A DNA stretch of 64,000 nt from Chryseobacterium sp. FP211-J200 (GTDB lineage: Bacteria > Bacteroidota > Bacteroidia > Flavobacteriales > Weeksellaceae). This document shows positions 17,806 to 27,410 of this stretch, one piece after another. Location of the stretch: positions 1 through 64,000 of the forward strand of contig NZ_LSHB01000009.1 of the NCBI RefSeq assembly GCF_001643375.1. Direction: 5' to 3'. The notes under the pieces were generated by a model. It did not search any database, was not told where the DNA came from, and saw only the letters and a program-made list of their open reading frames with translations. The first letter of the stretch is position 1. Every line of letters starts with the position of its first letter. Made by a program: the position numbers and the translations under genes.

Positions 17806-19053
17806 ATGGAAGAATTGAACTACATAGACTTGTTTGCAGGAGCAGGAGGACTTTCAGAGGGCTTTATCCGTGCCGGGTTTAATCCGGTTGCTCACGTGGA
17901 AATGAATAAAGATGCCTGTGACACCATAAAAACAAGAACGGCTTATCACTGGCTGAAAGAAAACGGGCAATCTGAAATTTATTATGATTATCTGAAATCT
18001 GAAACAAAGAACAAGGAAGAGCTTTGGAAGAAAGTACCTGAAAATCTTATAAATTCTGTAATCAATAAAGAAATTTCAGAAAAGTCTTTGCCTGAAATTT
18101 TTGAAGTGATAGACAGAGAGTTGGGAGATAAAGAGGTTGATGTTATCATAGGAGGACCGCCTTGTCAGGCATATTCTGTTGCGGGCAGAGCAAGAGACCC
18201 ACACGGAATGAAAAAAGACCAGCGAAATTTTTTATATAAATATTATGTTGAGTTTCTGAAAAGATACCAGCCAAAAATGTTTGTATTTGAAAACGTTCCA
18301 GGAATTCTAACCGCCAAAAATGGTGTGCATTTGGAAAATATTTTCAAAGCTGTAAGAAAAGCAGGATACGAATTAAGTCTTCCGACAAATAAACAACAAT
18401 TTCTCAATGCGAAAAATTTCGGGGTTTTACAAGACAGGAAAAGAGTTATTATCATTGGCTGGAAACAGGAATTAAATTTGACCTATCCTGATTTTGAAGA
18501 GAATGAACCACAATATGAAGTTCTGAAAGATTTGTTTTCCGATTTAAAAAAATTACAAAACGGAGAAGGAACTTTAAATGCCGTTGATTATGCAAAGCCA
18601 ACAACCGATTATCTGGAACAAGCTAAAATCCGAAATGGATTAGATATTGTTACACAACACATAGCCAGACCTAATAACGAAAACGATTTAGAAATCTATC
18701 GTATTGCTGTTGATGAGTGGAATAAAGGGCAAAGATTAAATTATGCTACTTTACCTTCTCGTTTAATAAAGCATAACAATACAAAGTCATTTACAAACAG
18801 ATTTCAGGTTGTAAATGGACAAGGTGTTTCGCATACTGTAGTTGCTCATATTGCAATGGACGGGCATTATTACATTCACCCCGACAAGAAACAAAACCGC
18901 TCAATTACCGTTAGAGAAGCCGCAAGAATACAGTCTTTTCCCGATGATTATTTCTTTGAAGGTAGCCGTACAGCCGCTTTCAAACAAATAGGTAATGCTG
19001 TTCCGCCTTTAATGGCTGAAAAAATTGCCGAAAAAATCAAGGAAATGATATGA
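17806..19053 (+). CDS. dcm: DNA (cytosine-5) methyltransferase
   Basis: A 415-residue C5 methylase with the standard motifs in order: I, LFAGAGGLSEGF (9-20); IV, GGPPCQAYS with catalytic Cys120; VI, FENVPG with ENV 162-164; VIII, QDRKRVIIIGW; and X, FKQIGNAVPP near the C terminus. It would methylate cytosine at a target set by the region before motif IX. It sits between vsr and the MORC-like ATPase and overlaps the next gene by 4 bp, so all are co-translated. The symbol denotes the family; the recognition site cannot be read off. Confidence 0.95.
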   Translation: MEELNYIDLFAGAGGLSEGFIRAGFNPVAHVEMNKDACDTIKTRTAYHWLKENGQSEIYYDYLKSETKNKEELWKKVPENLINSVINKEISEKSLPEIFEVIDRELGDKEVDVIIGGPPCQAYSVAGRARDPHGMKKDQRNFLYKYYVEFLKRYQPKMFVFENVPGILTAKNGVHLENIFKAVRKAGYELSLPTNKQQFLNAKNFGVLQDRKRVIIIGWKQELNLTYPDFEENEPQYEVLKDLFSDLKKLQNGEGTLNAVDYAKPTTDYLEQAKIRNGLDIVTQHIARPNNENDLEIYRIAVDEWNKGQRLNYATLPSRLIKHNNTKSFTNRFQVVNGQGVSHTVVAHIAMDGHYYIHPDKKQNRSITVREAARIQSFPDDYFFEGSRTAAFKQIGNAVPPLMAEKIAEKIKEMI

Positions 19054-20510
19054 ATGAATTTACAAAAGCGGAAATAGCCAAACCAAATCCAAAATCAACA
19101 ATCAATTCTTACAGAAGTTTTGGTTACAACCTTTCTACGGCTATTGCTGACATCATAGACAATTCAATTTCTGCCAACGCAAACGAAATTCGTCTTGAAT
19201 ACAAATGGGAGGGACAAAATTCTTTCATTTCTGTTTCCGACAACGGAACTGGAATGAACAAAGAAGAACTTGTTTTAGCGATGACACCGGGCAGTAAAGA
19301 CCCCGAAGAATTGCGAAGCGAAAAAGATTTAGGGCGTTTTGGAATGGGGTTGAAAACCGCTTCTTTTTCGCAATGTAAACGGCTTACTTGTATTACCAAA
19401 CGTGAAAATTACGCAATAATAAAGCGTTGTTGGGACATTGATTACATTAATCAGGAAAACGAATGGCAGTTGTTGGATTATGTTTCTGACGATTCTTTTC
19501 CTGAAAAAATTGAAAAGCAAAAATCAGGAACATTAGTTCTCTGGGAAAAGTTAGACCGAATTGTTGGCAATGCAGAAACAACAAACGAAAGCGTTAAAAA
19601 CGCTTTCTATGCTGAAATGATTGCTGTAAAACAACATTTGAGTTTAGTGTTTCACAAGTTTATTGAAAGCAAACGAATAAAAATCTACTTTCAAAACGAA
19701 GAAATTGAGCCTTACAATCCTTTCTTATTAAACTTAAATCCGAAACCCGAAATGGGACAACCTGAAATTTTCGGTAATGTGGAAATTACCTATTTCATAC
19801 TTCCGCATATGTCTGAAATTGGTAAAACGGATTATGAAAATTCGGGCGGTTCGCTGGGCTGGTTTAATGCACAGGGATTTTATATTTATCGTGGCGACAG
19901 ATTGCTTGTTGCTGGCGACTGGCTTGGTCTTGAAAAGAAACGTGATTATTCAAAACTGGCAAGAATTTCGGTAAATTTTACAAATTCAAATGATTTTAAC
20001 TGGCATTTGGATATCAAAAAATCAACCGCTACTCCACCGATAGAAATCAGACGGGAACTTTCACGTATTGCGAAAATCGCAATTATGAAATCAGCTAAAA
20101 TCTATAACTGGCGAGGTCAAAAAACATTTTCCGAAAGCGGAAATGTAAATCACGAACCTTTATGGATTGATGAAAAAACAAGAGAAGGAATTAAGAAATA
20201 TAAAATCAACCGAAAGCACCCGATAATAAAATCGTTGCTGGAAGAAAACAACAAAATGGTTGGAAAAGCATTGAAATTGCTGGAAGAAAATGTTCCAATA
20301 GAATTGATTTTATCAAACCAAAATGAAGACCCGGCATTTCACGAATTAGAAAAGCAAGCCGACAAACCAACTGATGATTTAATCAATCTGGCTGTTGAGT
20401 TGTACAATATAAATGTAAAACAAGGAGTGCCAAGTGAATTGGCAAGACAACAAATTATGAGTTCAACGCCTTTTAATTTGTTTCCGTTAATCAATGAATA
20501 TCTGAAATGA
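19050..20510 (+). CDS. MORC/MutL-like GHKL ATPase of an RM cluster
   Basis: A 486-residue protein with a GHKL ATP-binding fold at its N terminus: N box TAIADIIDNSISA, G1 box VSDNGTGMN, and G2 RFGMGLKTASFSQ. This is the ATPase type related to eukaryotic MORC proteins that comparative genomics found inside bacterial restriction-modification clusters with Z1, AIPR and cytosine methylase genes. It likely acts as an ATP-gated clamp on DNA. Its start overlaps the methylase stop and its end overlaps the Z1 gene start, 4 bp each. Confidence 0.88.
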   Translation: MNEFTKAEIAKPNPKSTINSYRSFGYNLSTAIADIIDNSISANANEIRLEYKWEGQNSFISVSDNGTGMNKEELVLAMTPGSKDPEELRSEKDLGRFGMGLKTASFSQCKRLTCITKRENYAIIKRCWDIDYINQENEWQLLDYVSDDSFPEKIEKQKSGTLVLWEKLDRIVGNAETTNESVKNAFYAEMIAVKQHLSLVFHKFIESKRIKIYFQNEEIEPYNPFLLNLNPKPEMGQPEIFGNVEITYFILPHMSEIGKTDYENSGGSLGWFNAQGFYIYRGDRLLVAGDWLGLEKKRDYSKLARISVNFTNSNDFNWHLDIKKSTATPPIEIRRELSRIAKIAIMKSAKIYNWRGQKTFSESGNVNHEPLWIDEKTREGIKKYKINRKHPIIKSLLEENNKMVGKALKLLEENVPIELILSNQNEDPAFHELEKQADKPTDDLINLAVELYNINVKQGVPSELARQQIMSSTPFNLFPLINEYLK

Positions 20511-23347
20511 GTTTATTACAATCAGCAAGAGCAATAGCACATACTTTGTTGTCACTTCATCAGGGACAAATCACTGATGAAGTGCTTTTATCTGTCATTG
20601 AAAAAGCATCTGCAATCAACATAGTTGAAGGACAAACTTTTGACAAACAAGAATTGTTTGAAATTTTGCGTGCTGATTATAGTGTAGGAAAAGGCGAAAT
20701 CACAATTTTATCTGATGATGTTGAACCTTGGCTAAATGATGAAAAAGCCAATGTCAATTTTGATTTGTGGAACAGATATAAGTTGTATATGTCGGAAAAT
20801 GACCCGTCATTTCCTGTAAACGATTTGGACGACTTCACAGATAAAATCCTTGATAAATGCGTTAATCCGAAAAAACAAGGTTCTTGGGACAGGCGTGGAA
20901 TGGTTGTCGGACACGTTCAATCGGGAAAAACTTCAAACTATGTCGGACTCATCAATAAAGCGACTGATGCAGGTTACAAAGTAATCATCATTATTGCAGG
21001 CACAATCAGTTCGCTACGCAGACAAACACAGGAAAGAATTGATTCGGGTTATATTGGACGGAACAGTTCCGCATTTATCCGGGAAAACCAAAACCGACTT
21101 ATTGGAGTTGGTAAATACAAAACGGAAACCGATATTTATTCTTTAACTTCTTCGTATTACAAAAGCGGAGATGAAGGCGATTTCAGTCAATCCGTTGCGA
21201 ACAGATTAAACATTCCAATCGGAAAAAATCCTGTTGTTTTCGTTATCAAAAAGAACAAAAGTATTCTTGAAAACCTGATTGACTGGTTTTCAAAAAATGA
21301 AAATATACGAGAAGTTGACGGAACGCCAAAACTGTTTGATGTTCCAGCACTGATAATTGATGATGAAGCCGATGCGGCTTCTGTAAACGCTTCACGGGAT
21401 ATAAACGACATCAAAACTATAAACCGTTTAATCCGAACGTTGTTAAACATTTTCAACCAAAATACTTTTATCGGTTACACAGCTACGCCTTATGCAAACT
21501 TGTTTATTTCACAGGATTACAACGAGGAACAAACGACAGTCGTAAAAAACAAAACATACAAAATAGGAGAAGATTTATTTCCAAGAGATTTTATCATTAA
21601 CATTAAAGCACCGACCAATTACATTGGTGCAGCAAAAATTTTCGGCTACGAAAATACAAGTCCAGAACTCACAAAAGAACCGTTGGATATTTTCAGAGAA
21701 ATTGACGATTACGACCCGCCATTTTTCAGAACAATCAACAGAGAAAACAAAGATATTTTGCCCGAATATCTTCCGCCAAGTTTGGAACGAGCTATAAAAT
21801 CGTTCATTCTGACCTGTGCCATTCGCAGAGTGAGGGGGCACGAAAACAAACACAATTCAATGTTGGTTCACGTTGCGTTGCTGGTGCGTTGGATTGACAG
21901 AGTTGCGTATTTGGTAAATGAAAAAACAAAAGAATACAAAAATGCCATTCAAAGTGAAGATGAAACTTTATTGAGTGAATTGAAAGAATTATACGAAACC
22001 GACTTTTTACCCACAACAAAAAATGTGTTGGATAATTTAGATTATACCGACATCAGAATAAAAGAGCATTCCTGGGAAGAAGTCAAAAAGGAACTCAAAA
22101 ATGCTGTTCTAAAAATTGATGTTCGTTCCGTTCACGGCACACGTTCTACGACAAATTTAGAATACCATAACATTGAAGAAATTGATTACAACCGACACGA
22201 AAACGGTTTATCTGTTATTGCTGTTGGCGGTAGTCGTCTGTCAAGAGGAATTACGCTCGAAGGTTTGTCAATTTCGTATTATATCAGAACAACCCGAATG
22301 TATGATTCGCTTATGCAAATGGGACGTTGGTTTGGTTATCGCCCTGGTTACGTTGATTTGTGCAGATTGTACACAACCAACCAAATTTTTGAATGGTTTA
22401 ACCATATCACAATGGCAACCGAAGAAATGCGAAACGACTTTGACGAAATGACGGCAACACATCAGCGTCCAAAGGATTTTCGTTTGAAAGTCAGAAATCA
22501 TCACGGTTTATTGACCATTACGAGCTTGAATAAACTTTATTTTTCACAAGACATTGAAATTTCATTTTCTGGGGAAAATCCGCAAACGTATTGCTTGCTG
22601 AAAACAAAATCTGCGATTGAAAACAACTTTAATGCGTTAAAAAGTTTGGTTTCAACAATCGGTTTCCCTGCAAAAGAGAACAGAGTTGAAAATAAAGGAA
22701 AAACAAGGTACTTATTTTATCCCAATACAAACATTGAAGCACTTTGTAATTTCATTGATGCGTACAAAATTGAGCAACCAAGTATTAACAACGCAACATT
22801 AAGCGACTACATCAAAACACAGTCGAAAGGCAATAAAATCAAGGAATGGAGCATTTGTATTATTTCAAATACTGACGAAAAAGTTTTTATTGATTACAAA
22901 GGCAAAACACCAAGAAACGAACGAAAATCAAATGAAAGCCTTGCGACTTTTAAGTTGCAACACAATAACGAAGTTATCACAATGGGTTGCAGTGTGCGTA
23001 ATCAGCAAATCGGGCGTGGTGGCGAATTTTATCTGATTTCAAAAAATCAGATTGACCAGACAGGCGACAGATATTTTGATTTGTCAAAAGATAAAGATTA
23101 TTCAAAAATGGCTTATGCGGATATTAAAGCACAGCGGCAAGCGGAAAAGAAAGGTCTGTTATTGATTTACGCATTAGACGAAAGAGGAACGCCAAATGTA
23201 AACAACGGTATCCCAATTGTGGGTTACAGTTTACATTTTCCAAGAATTGATGACGAAGTAAAAGTTTCATATACAGCAACAATTAATAAAGGTTTTGATG
23301 AAGAAGTAATGACCGATGATGATAACCCTGAAACTGAAAACGAATGA
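20507..23347 (+). CDS. Z1-domain superfamily 2 helicase/ATPase
   Basis: A 946-residue protein. Walker A is GHVQSGKTSNY near residue 141, Walker B is IIDDEADAAS near 285, and a SAT-like motif GYTATPYANLF lies near 322. The Z1 domain follows, with GGSRLSRGITLEGLS and MGRWFGYRPGY, which act as the arginine-finger half of the motor. Z1 proteins are predicted DNA translocases always found with GHKL ATPases and methylases in this kind of cluster. It overlaps both neighbours by 4 bp. Its likely role is ATP-driven handling of unmodified DNA; this is inferred from the family. Confidence 0.9.
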   Translation: MSLLQSARAIAHTLLSLHQGQITDEVLLSVIEKASAINIVEGQTFDKQELFEILRADYSVGKGEITILSDDVEPWLNDEKANVNFDLWNRYKLYMSENDPSFPVNDLDDFTDKILDKCVNPKKQGSWDRRGMVVGHVQSGKTSNYVGLINKATDAGYKVIIIIAGTISSLRRQTQERIDSGYIGRNSSAFIRENQNRLIGVGKYKTETDIYSLTSSYYKSGDEGDFSQSVANRLNIPIGKNPVVFVIKKNKSILENLIDWFSKNENIREVDGTPKLFDVPALIIDDEADAASVNASRDINDIKTINRLIRTLLNIFNQNTFIGYTATPYANLFISQDYNEEQTTVVKNKTYKIGEDLFPRDFIINIKAPTNYIGAAKIFGYENTSPELTKEPLDIFREIDDYDPPFFRTINRENKDILPEYLPPSLERAIKSFILTCAIRRVRGHENKHNSMLVHVALLVRWIDRVAYLVNEKTKEYKNAIQSEDETLLSELKELYETDFLPTTKNVLDNLDYTDIRIKEHSWEEVKKELKNAVLKIDVRSVHGTRSTTNLEYHNIEEIDYNRHENGLSVIAVGGSRLSRGITLEGLSISYYIRTTRMYDSLMQMGRWFGYRPGYVDLCRLYTTNQIFEWFNHITMATEEMRNDFDEMTATHQRPKDFRLKVRNHHGLLTITSLNKLYFSQDIEISFSGENPQTYCLLKTKSAIENNFNALKSLVSTIGFPAKENRVENKGKTRYLFYPNTNIEALCNFIDAYKIEQPSINNATLSDYIKTQSKGNKIKEWSICIISNTDEKVFIDYKGKTPRNERKSNESLATFKLQHNNEVITMGCSVRNQQIGRGGEFYLISKNQIDQTGDRYFDLSKDKDYSKMAYADIKAQRQAEKKGLLLIYALDERGTPNVNNGIPIVGYSLHFPRIDDEVKVSYTATINKGFDEEVMTDDDNPETENE

Positions 23348-24321
23348 TAAACATTAAATCAATTTGGGAAAATCAAAAGCCGACAGGCGAAGTTATCATC
23401 AGAACAAGAATTGATGAAATTCCGCATTTGAATTGTTTTGCGGCTACAAACCATATCACGGGACAACATTTATACATAATGTCGGTTTCAAAAAATGTAG
23501 TAATTCCTGAACTGAAAAATTATCGTTTCAAAGGTGTTGAAATCTATACTTTACCGATTGAACCCGAGGATAAAATAGAATTTTACATCTATCTTTTAGA
23601 CAATGAATTAAAAGTTATTTTTTCCTTATTCATTCAAAACATTCTGGAAGATATTGAACCAAGTGTTACAGAAAGTGAAGCAATTACAACAACGCTGAAT
23701 GTAGTTTCCAAATGGAAAAAAATGTTTGATAAAATCAATTTCAACGGCTTGTCACTGGAACAACAAAAAGGATTGATTGGCGAATTGTTGTTTCTGAACT
23801 ATCTTTTAAATGACGAAAAAACATCGGCAAATGCTGTAAATGCGTGGACTGGTGCGGAAATGGAATTTCAGGCAAAAGATTTTACTTTGGGTGCAGTTGG
23901 AATAGAAATCAAATTTACTTCATCAAAACAACCACGAATAAAAGTTTCAAACGAAAGACAATTAGATGCTGAAAATTTAAGCGATTTGTTTTTGGTTTTG
24001 TATTCAACGGAAGCCGTAAAAGACAACGGATTTTCGCTTAATTCTTTGATTGCACAAACCCGAAAAGTGATTTCAACCGATGAAGAACGCAGTATTTTCA
24101 ATTCAAAATTGCAGTTAAACGGCTATTTTGACGAAGACAGTGAGCATTATGGCAGAATGTATTCACTCAAAAAAACATTTGGTTTTGCAGTAACTTCTGA
24201 CTTTCCTAAAATTGTAAAAAATCAGTTGCCTTTGGGAATTTACGATACTTCGTATTCAATAGAAATTTCAGCCGTAGAAAGTTTTATTGTGGAACCCGAA
24301 AATATACTTGCAAAGGTTTAG
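23344..24321 (+). CDS. PD-(D/E)XK motif protein
   Basis: A 325-residue protein. The central region has GLIGELLFLNYLL (a helix with a conserved Glu) and later VGIEIKFTSSKQPRIKVSNE, matching the E...(D/E)xK core of the PD-(D/E)XK nuclease-like family found between Z1 and AIPR genes. It is the best candidate for the cluster's cleaving subunit, although Vsr could also serve. It overlaps the Z1 gene by 4 bp and ends 3 bp before the AIPR gene. No signal peptide or membrane segment is seen. Confidence 0.85.
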   Translation: MINIKSIWENQKPTGEVIIRTRIDEIPHLNCFAATNHITGQHLYIMSVSKNVVIPELKNYRFKGVEIYTLPIEPEDKIEFYIYLLDNELKVIFSLFIQNILEDIEPSVTESEAITTTLNVVSKWKKMFDKINFNGLSLEQQKGLIGELLFLNYLLNDEKTSANAVNAWTGAEMEFQAKDFTLGAVGIEIKFTSSKQPRIKVSNERQLDAENLSDLFLVLYSTEAVKDNGFSLNSLIAQTRKVISTDEERSIFNSKLQLNGYFDEDSEHYGRMYSLKKTFGFAVTSDFPKIVKNQLPLGIYDTSYSIEISAVESFIVEPENILAKV

Positions 24322-24324
24322 GTA

Positions 24325-26697
24325 ATGGAAAGAGCGTTAGAAAATTATATTGAAGAATTAAAATCAGATGTCGCTTCACGGGTTTATTCGGAAGGCGAAG
24401 GAGCAAGTTTTGAAGATAAATTCACAGAATATTGCATTGAAGTTTTGGAAAGCATCGGAAAATCCGAAGGAGCAAGAGTTTTGTCATACATTAACCCAAA
24501 CAGTCAGGGCGGAATTGATTGGAAAATAAATGGGTTTTGTCTGAAAGATTTTGTGAAAGACGAAAACAAAAAAGAGTATTACGAAACGCTGGATTTGTTT
24601 ATCACTTTCTACAAAAACGAATACGATTACAACATTACAAAAGACGATTACACAAAGTCGCTCAATCAAATAAAACGTTTTATTAACTCTGCATTAAAAC
24701 GCCATATTGACTATATTGATAAATCAAACACCGAATTATATCATTTAATCGAAACCATTGGAAAACAAGGCAAAGATTTTGACCGTATCAATGTTTATTT
24801 CCTGATAAATGGCTTTTCAAATCACGACAAAGAAAAGATTGAAGTTGCTGACGCTGATATTTTCGTCCATACCTGGGACATTGCCCGATTGTTCAAAATC
24901 AATGAAAGCAACAGTGTTCACGAACCGATAGAAATAGAATTTGAACATTTTACCGAAAACGGAAAAGGTTTGCAATGCCTGCAAGTTCCGGGTATTGATG
25001 AAATGTATGATTGTTATCTGGCAATTGTGCCTGGTGAAATATTAGCAAAATTGTACAAAGAATTTTCAAATGAATTATTGGAAAGCAATGTTCGTGCGTT
25101 TTTGGGACAGGCAGGAAAATTCAACAAAGGAATCAGAGATACCATTCGCACAAAACCGCAAATGTTTTTGCCGTACAACAACGGTATTACTGCCACAGCC
25201 GAAAGCGTTGAAACAAAGTTTGTGGACAATCAACTTGTCATTACACGATTGTACGATTTCCAGATTGTGAACGGTGGACAAACAACGGCCTCGCTTTATC
25301 ACACACAAAAGAAATTTAAAGATGCTAATTTGAGCAAAATTTTTGTTCAGATGAAACTGACGGTTATCAAAGATAAAGACCAGAAAAACATTGAAGTTCC
25401 CAACATTTCACGCTTCGCAAATAGTCAGAACAAAGTTTCAGAATTAGACTTGTCGTCAAACAATCCGTATTTTGTGCAGATTGAAAACCTGTCGAGGAAA
25501 AAATATGTGGTCAATCCTGAAAATAAAAATCAGTCACGTTTATGGTTCTTTGAACGTGCTAACGGACAATATCGGGAAACACTGAACAAACAAACGCCTG
25601 CACAACAAAAGAAGTTCAAAGAACAGAATCCGTCAAGTCTGAAATTTGTAAAATCAGATATTGCAAAATTCATCAACGGTTGGGAATTAGAACCGCATTT
25701 TGTAGCTCAGGGTTCGCAGAAAAACTTTATTCATTATACAAAAAAAATCACGGATTTAGTCAGCAAAAACAAATTGCCAGGAGAGAATTTTTATCGTAAA
25801 CTCATTGCTAATGCTATTTTGTTTAAAACCATTGACCAGCTTTTCGGAAGAAAAGGAGTTAATGCGATTGGCGACACAAGTTTGAAAGCTCTTTCCGTTG
25901 CTTATACAGTTTCGTATTTCCACCATTTGACAAACAACAGAATTGATTTGTGGAAGATTTACGAAGAACAAAAAATTGACGATTTTTTGAGCAATCAGTT
26001 ATCAAAATTGCTTGTATTTGTTTACAACCACATTATTACAGAAGCAAGCGGAAGTTTGATTTCGGAATATGCAAAACGTGCTACTTCGTGGGAGAAACTG
26101 AAAAATACAGCATATTCCGAAGATTTGGTTTCGGTTTTAAACGAGTATTTGATTTCGGAAGAAGAAAAAATACAACGGGAAAACGAGAAAGAAATTGACA
26201 CGAACAACATAGAAGATTCCGTTTTTGTAATCAGCGAAATTCAAAAAATGGGATTGAAATTCTGGGACGGTTTTAGAATTTACATAGACACTAATAAGCC
26301 TGATGGTTTTGATTGGTCTATCGCTTTTGATTTGGTAAGCCGACTGAACAAGAATAAAAATCTGACGGCAAGGGAAATTACCTTTGGTAAAAAAGTGTTA
26401 GACTATATTCAGGAAAATTCAGCACTTATTGACGAAGTAAAAGCCTTGTCGAAATTAGAAGACAAAGAAATTGTAGAAGTGAAATTTATCTACGATAAAC
26501 TTCTATTAGTTTCAAAAGACGATTGGAAACGAATTATAGATGTAGCCAGCCATACAAAAGTGTTCGATAACCTTGAATTAGCAAACGTAAAAGCCGTTCA
26601 AACCGCATTGGCTAAAAAGGAAAAAATAAAAGAGCAAGCCTTAATTCGGGCTTATGAATCATTGGGGAAATTGAAAAAGTTTGGCATTAAGGTATAG
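24325..26697 (+). CDS. AIPR family protein (last gene of the RM cluster)
   Basis: A 790-residue protein with the AIPR core: FLPYNNGITATAESVE near residue 280 and FQIVNGGQTTASLYH near 312, then FVQMKLTVI and ISRFANSQNKVSELD. AIPR was named for abortive infection phage resistance proteins. In this cluster it is the terminal gene of the vsr-methylase-MORC-Z1-PD-(D/E)XK-AIPR operon. Its biochemical activity is not established from sequence. The C-terminal third is helical and charged. About 145 bp after its stop lies the right copy of the 16-bp repeat. Confidence 0.9.
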   Translation: MERALENYIEELKSDVASRVYSEGEGASFEDKFTEYCIEVLESIGKSEGARVLSYINPNSQGGIDWKINGFCLKDFVKDENKKEYYETLDLFITFYKNEYDYNITKDDYTKSLNQIKRFINSALKRHIDYIDKSNTELYHLIETIGKQGKDFDRINVYFLINGFSNHDKEKIEVADADIFVHTWDIARLFKINESNSVHEPIEIEFEHFTENGKGLQCLQVPGIDEMYDCYLAIVPGEILAKLYKEFSNELLESNVRAFLGQAGKFNKGIRDTIRTKPQMFLPYNNGITATAESVETKFVDNQLVITRLYDFQIVNGGQTTASLYHTQKKFKDANLSKIFVQMKLTVIKDKDQKNIEVPNISRFANSQNKVSELDLSSNNPYFVQIENLSRKKYVVNPENKNQSRLWFFERANGQYRETLNKQTPAQQKKFKEQNPSSLKFVKSDIAKFINGWELEPHFVAQGSQKNFIHYTKKITDLVSKNKLPGENFYRKLIANAILFKTIDQLFGRKGVNAIGDTSLKALSVAYTVSYFHHLTNNRIDLWKIYEEQKIDDFLSNQLSKLLVFVYNHIITEASGSLISEYAKRATSWEKLKNTAYSEDLVSVLNEYLISEEEKIQRENEKEIDTNNIEDSVFVISEIQKMGLKFWDGFRIYIDTNKPDGFDWSIAFDLVSRLNKNKNLTAREITFGKKVLDYIQENSALIDEVKALSKLEDKEIVEVKFIYDKLLLVSKDDWKRIIDVASHTKVFDNLELANVKAVQTALAKKEKIKEQALIRAYESLGKLKKFGIKV

Positions 26698-27010
26698 CAT
26701 TGATGTCCCATTACAACAAGACACTAATGGTTGATTTTGAAAAAAACTATACATTTAAAGATAAATATGAGGAGGAAAGTAATTTTCGTATATTTGCTAT
26801 GAGCTAACGGAAACACGTTGAAAAGCAAAGCAATAAGCACCGTTACTAAATCGTTACCTGACTTTTTTGATAATCTTTATAAAAGCTTAGTATTCAACCG
26901 ATACAGCTTTTTCCTGAAAACTTTAAAATAAATTAAAAAAAACACTGTTGCTTGTATTGATTATAGATCTCTGAAATGCTCGTCGATCAAAGGTATAATT
27001 TGGGGTAAAA
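26698..27010. other. AT-rich junction between the element and the sigma/dCas12f locus
   Basis: About 310 bp with no credible gene. It contains the candidate right attachment repeat at 26842-26857 and the companion block at 26872-26884. The stretch 26700-26820 has no long open frame and could be debris of the mobilisation region. Confidence 0.45.
26842..26857. repeat. Candidate right attachment-site repeat
   Basis: GTTACTAAATCGTTAC differs at one position from the copy at 9380-9395, in the same orientation. With the block AATCTTTATAAAA at 26872-26884 it mirrors the layout of the left copy. It would mark the right end of a 17.5-kb element. Confidence 0.5.
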
Positions 27011-27031
27011 AAAACACCAACTCTCGTTGGT
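27011..27031 (-). terminator. Terminator of the small HTH gene
   Basis: On the minus strand a stem ACCAAC / GTTGGT with loop GAGA is followed by eight T. It starts a few bases after the stop codon at 27035. Confidence 0.8.
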
Positions 27032-27034
27032 ATT

Positions 27035-27268
27035 TTATTCATTTATAAGTTTAAAAAATTGTTCAAGAGTAAGTTTTCTTGCTTTACAGATTCTATAAAG
27101 TGTTTCAACAGGAATCCTATATGTATTGTCACTTTTAATTTTTCTGACCGTACTTTCTTCAACATCGTGATTTTTAGCAAACGAATTCTGTGACTTATCT
27201 TCTTTAAGCCAAGGAATTAACCAATTTTTAGTTATATAAGAACAGATTTTCTCGTTTATGTCAATCAT
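27035..27268 (-). CDS. Small XRE/Cro-like helix-turn-helix protein
   Basis: A 77-residue protein with one HTH: SFAKNHDVEESTVRKIKS, then YRIPVETLYRICKARKLTLEQFF. It resembles Cro/C1-type repressors trimmed to the DNA-binding domain. It is divergent from the sigma factor-dCas12f operon and shares a 370-bp regulatory region with it. Two perfect inverted repeats lie just upstream of its start (27280-27301 and 27299-27320), as expected for autoregulation. I infer that it represses itself and perhaps the sigma/dCas12f operon. Confidence 0.75.
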   Translation of the reverse strand: MIDINEKICSYITKNWLIPWLKEDKSQNSFAKNHDVEESTVRKIKSDNTYRIPVETLYRICKARKLTLEQFFKLINE

Positions 27269-27279
27269 TCAACAAAAGA

Positions 27280-27366
27280 AATATTTTGTTATCAAAATAT
27301 TACGGCCGTTCGACCGTAATTAAATTATTTTTGTTACATTTGTAATATAAGTTACAAGAATGTAAC
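27280..27366. promoter_or_regulatory. Cluster of palindromic operators upstream of the HTH gene and sigma operon
   Basis: Four inverted repeats lie in 87 bp: AATATTTTG/CAAAATATT (27280-27288, 27293-27301), ATTACGG/CCGTAAT (27299-27305, 27314-27320), TTACA/TGTAA (27334-27338, 27341-27345) and GTTACA/TGTAAC (27351-27356, 27361-27366). The last two share a TTACA-TGTAA core in tandem. A sequence TACATTTG at 27335-27342 fits the Bacteroidota -7 consensus TAnnTTTG on the plus strand; no good -33 element was found. Confidence 0.6.
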
Positions 27367-27410
27367 TTTGCGATAGTTAAATGAAATATAGAAGCTATTG
27401 CTTAGATTCT

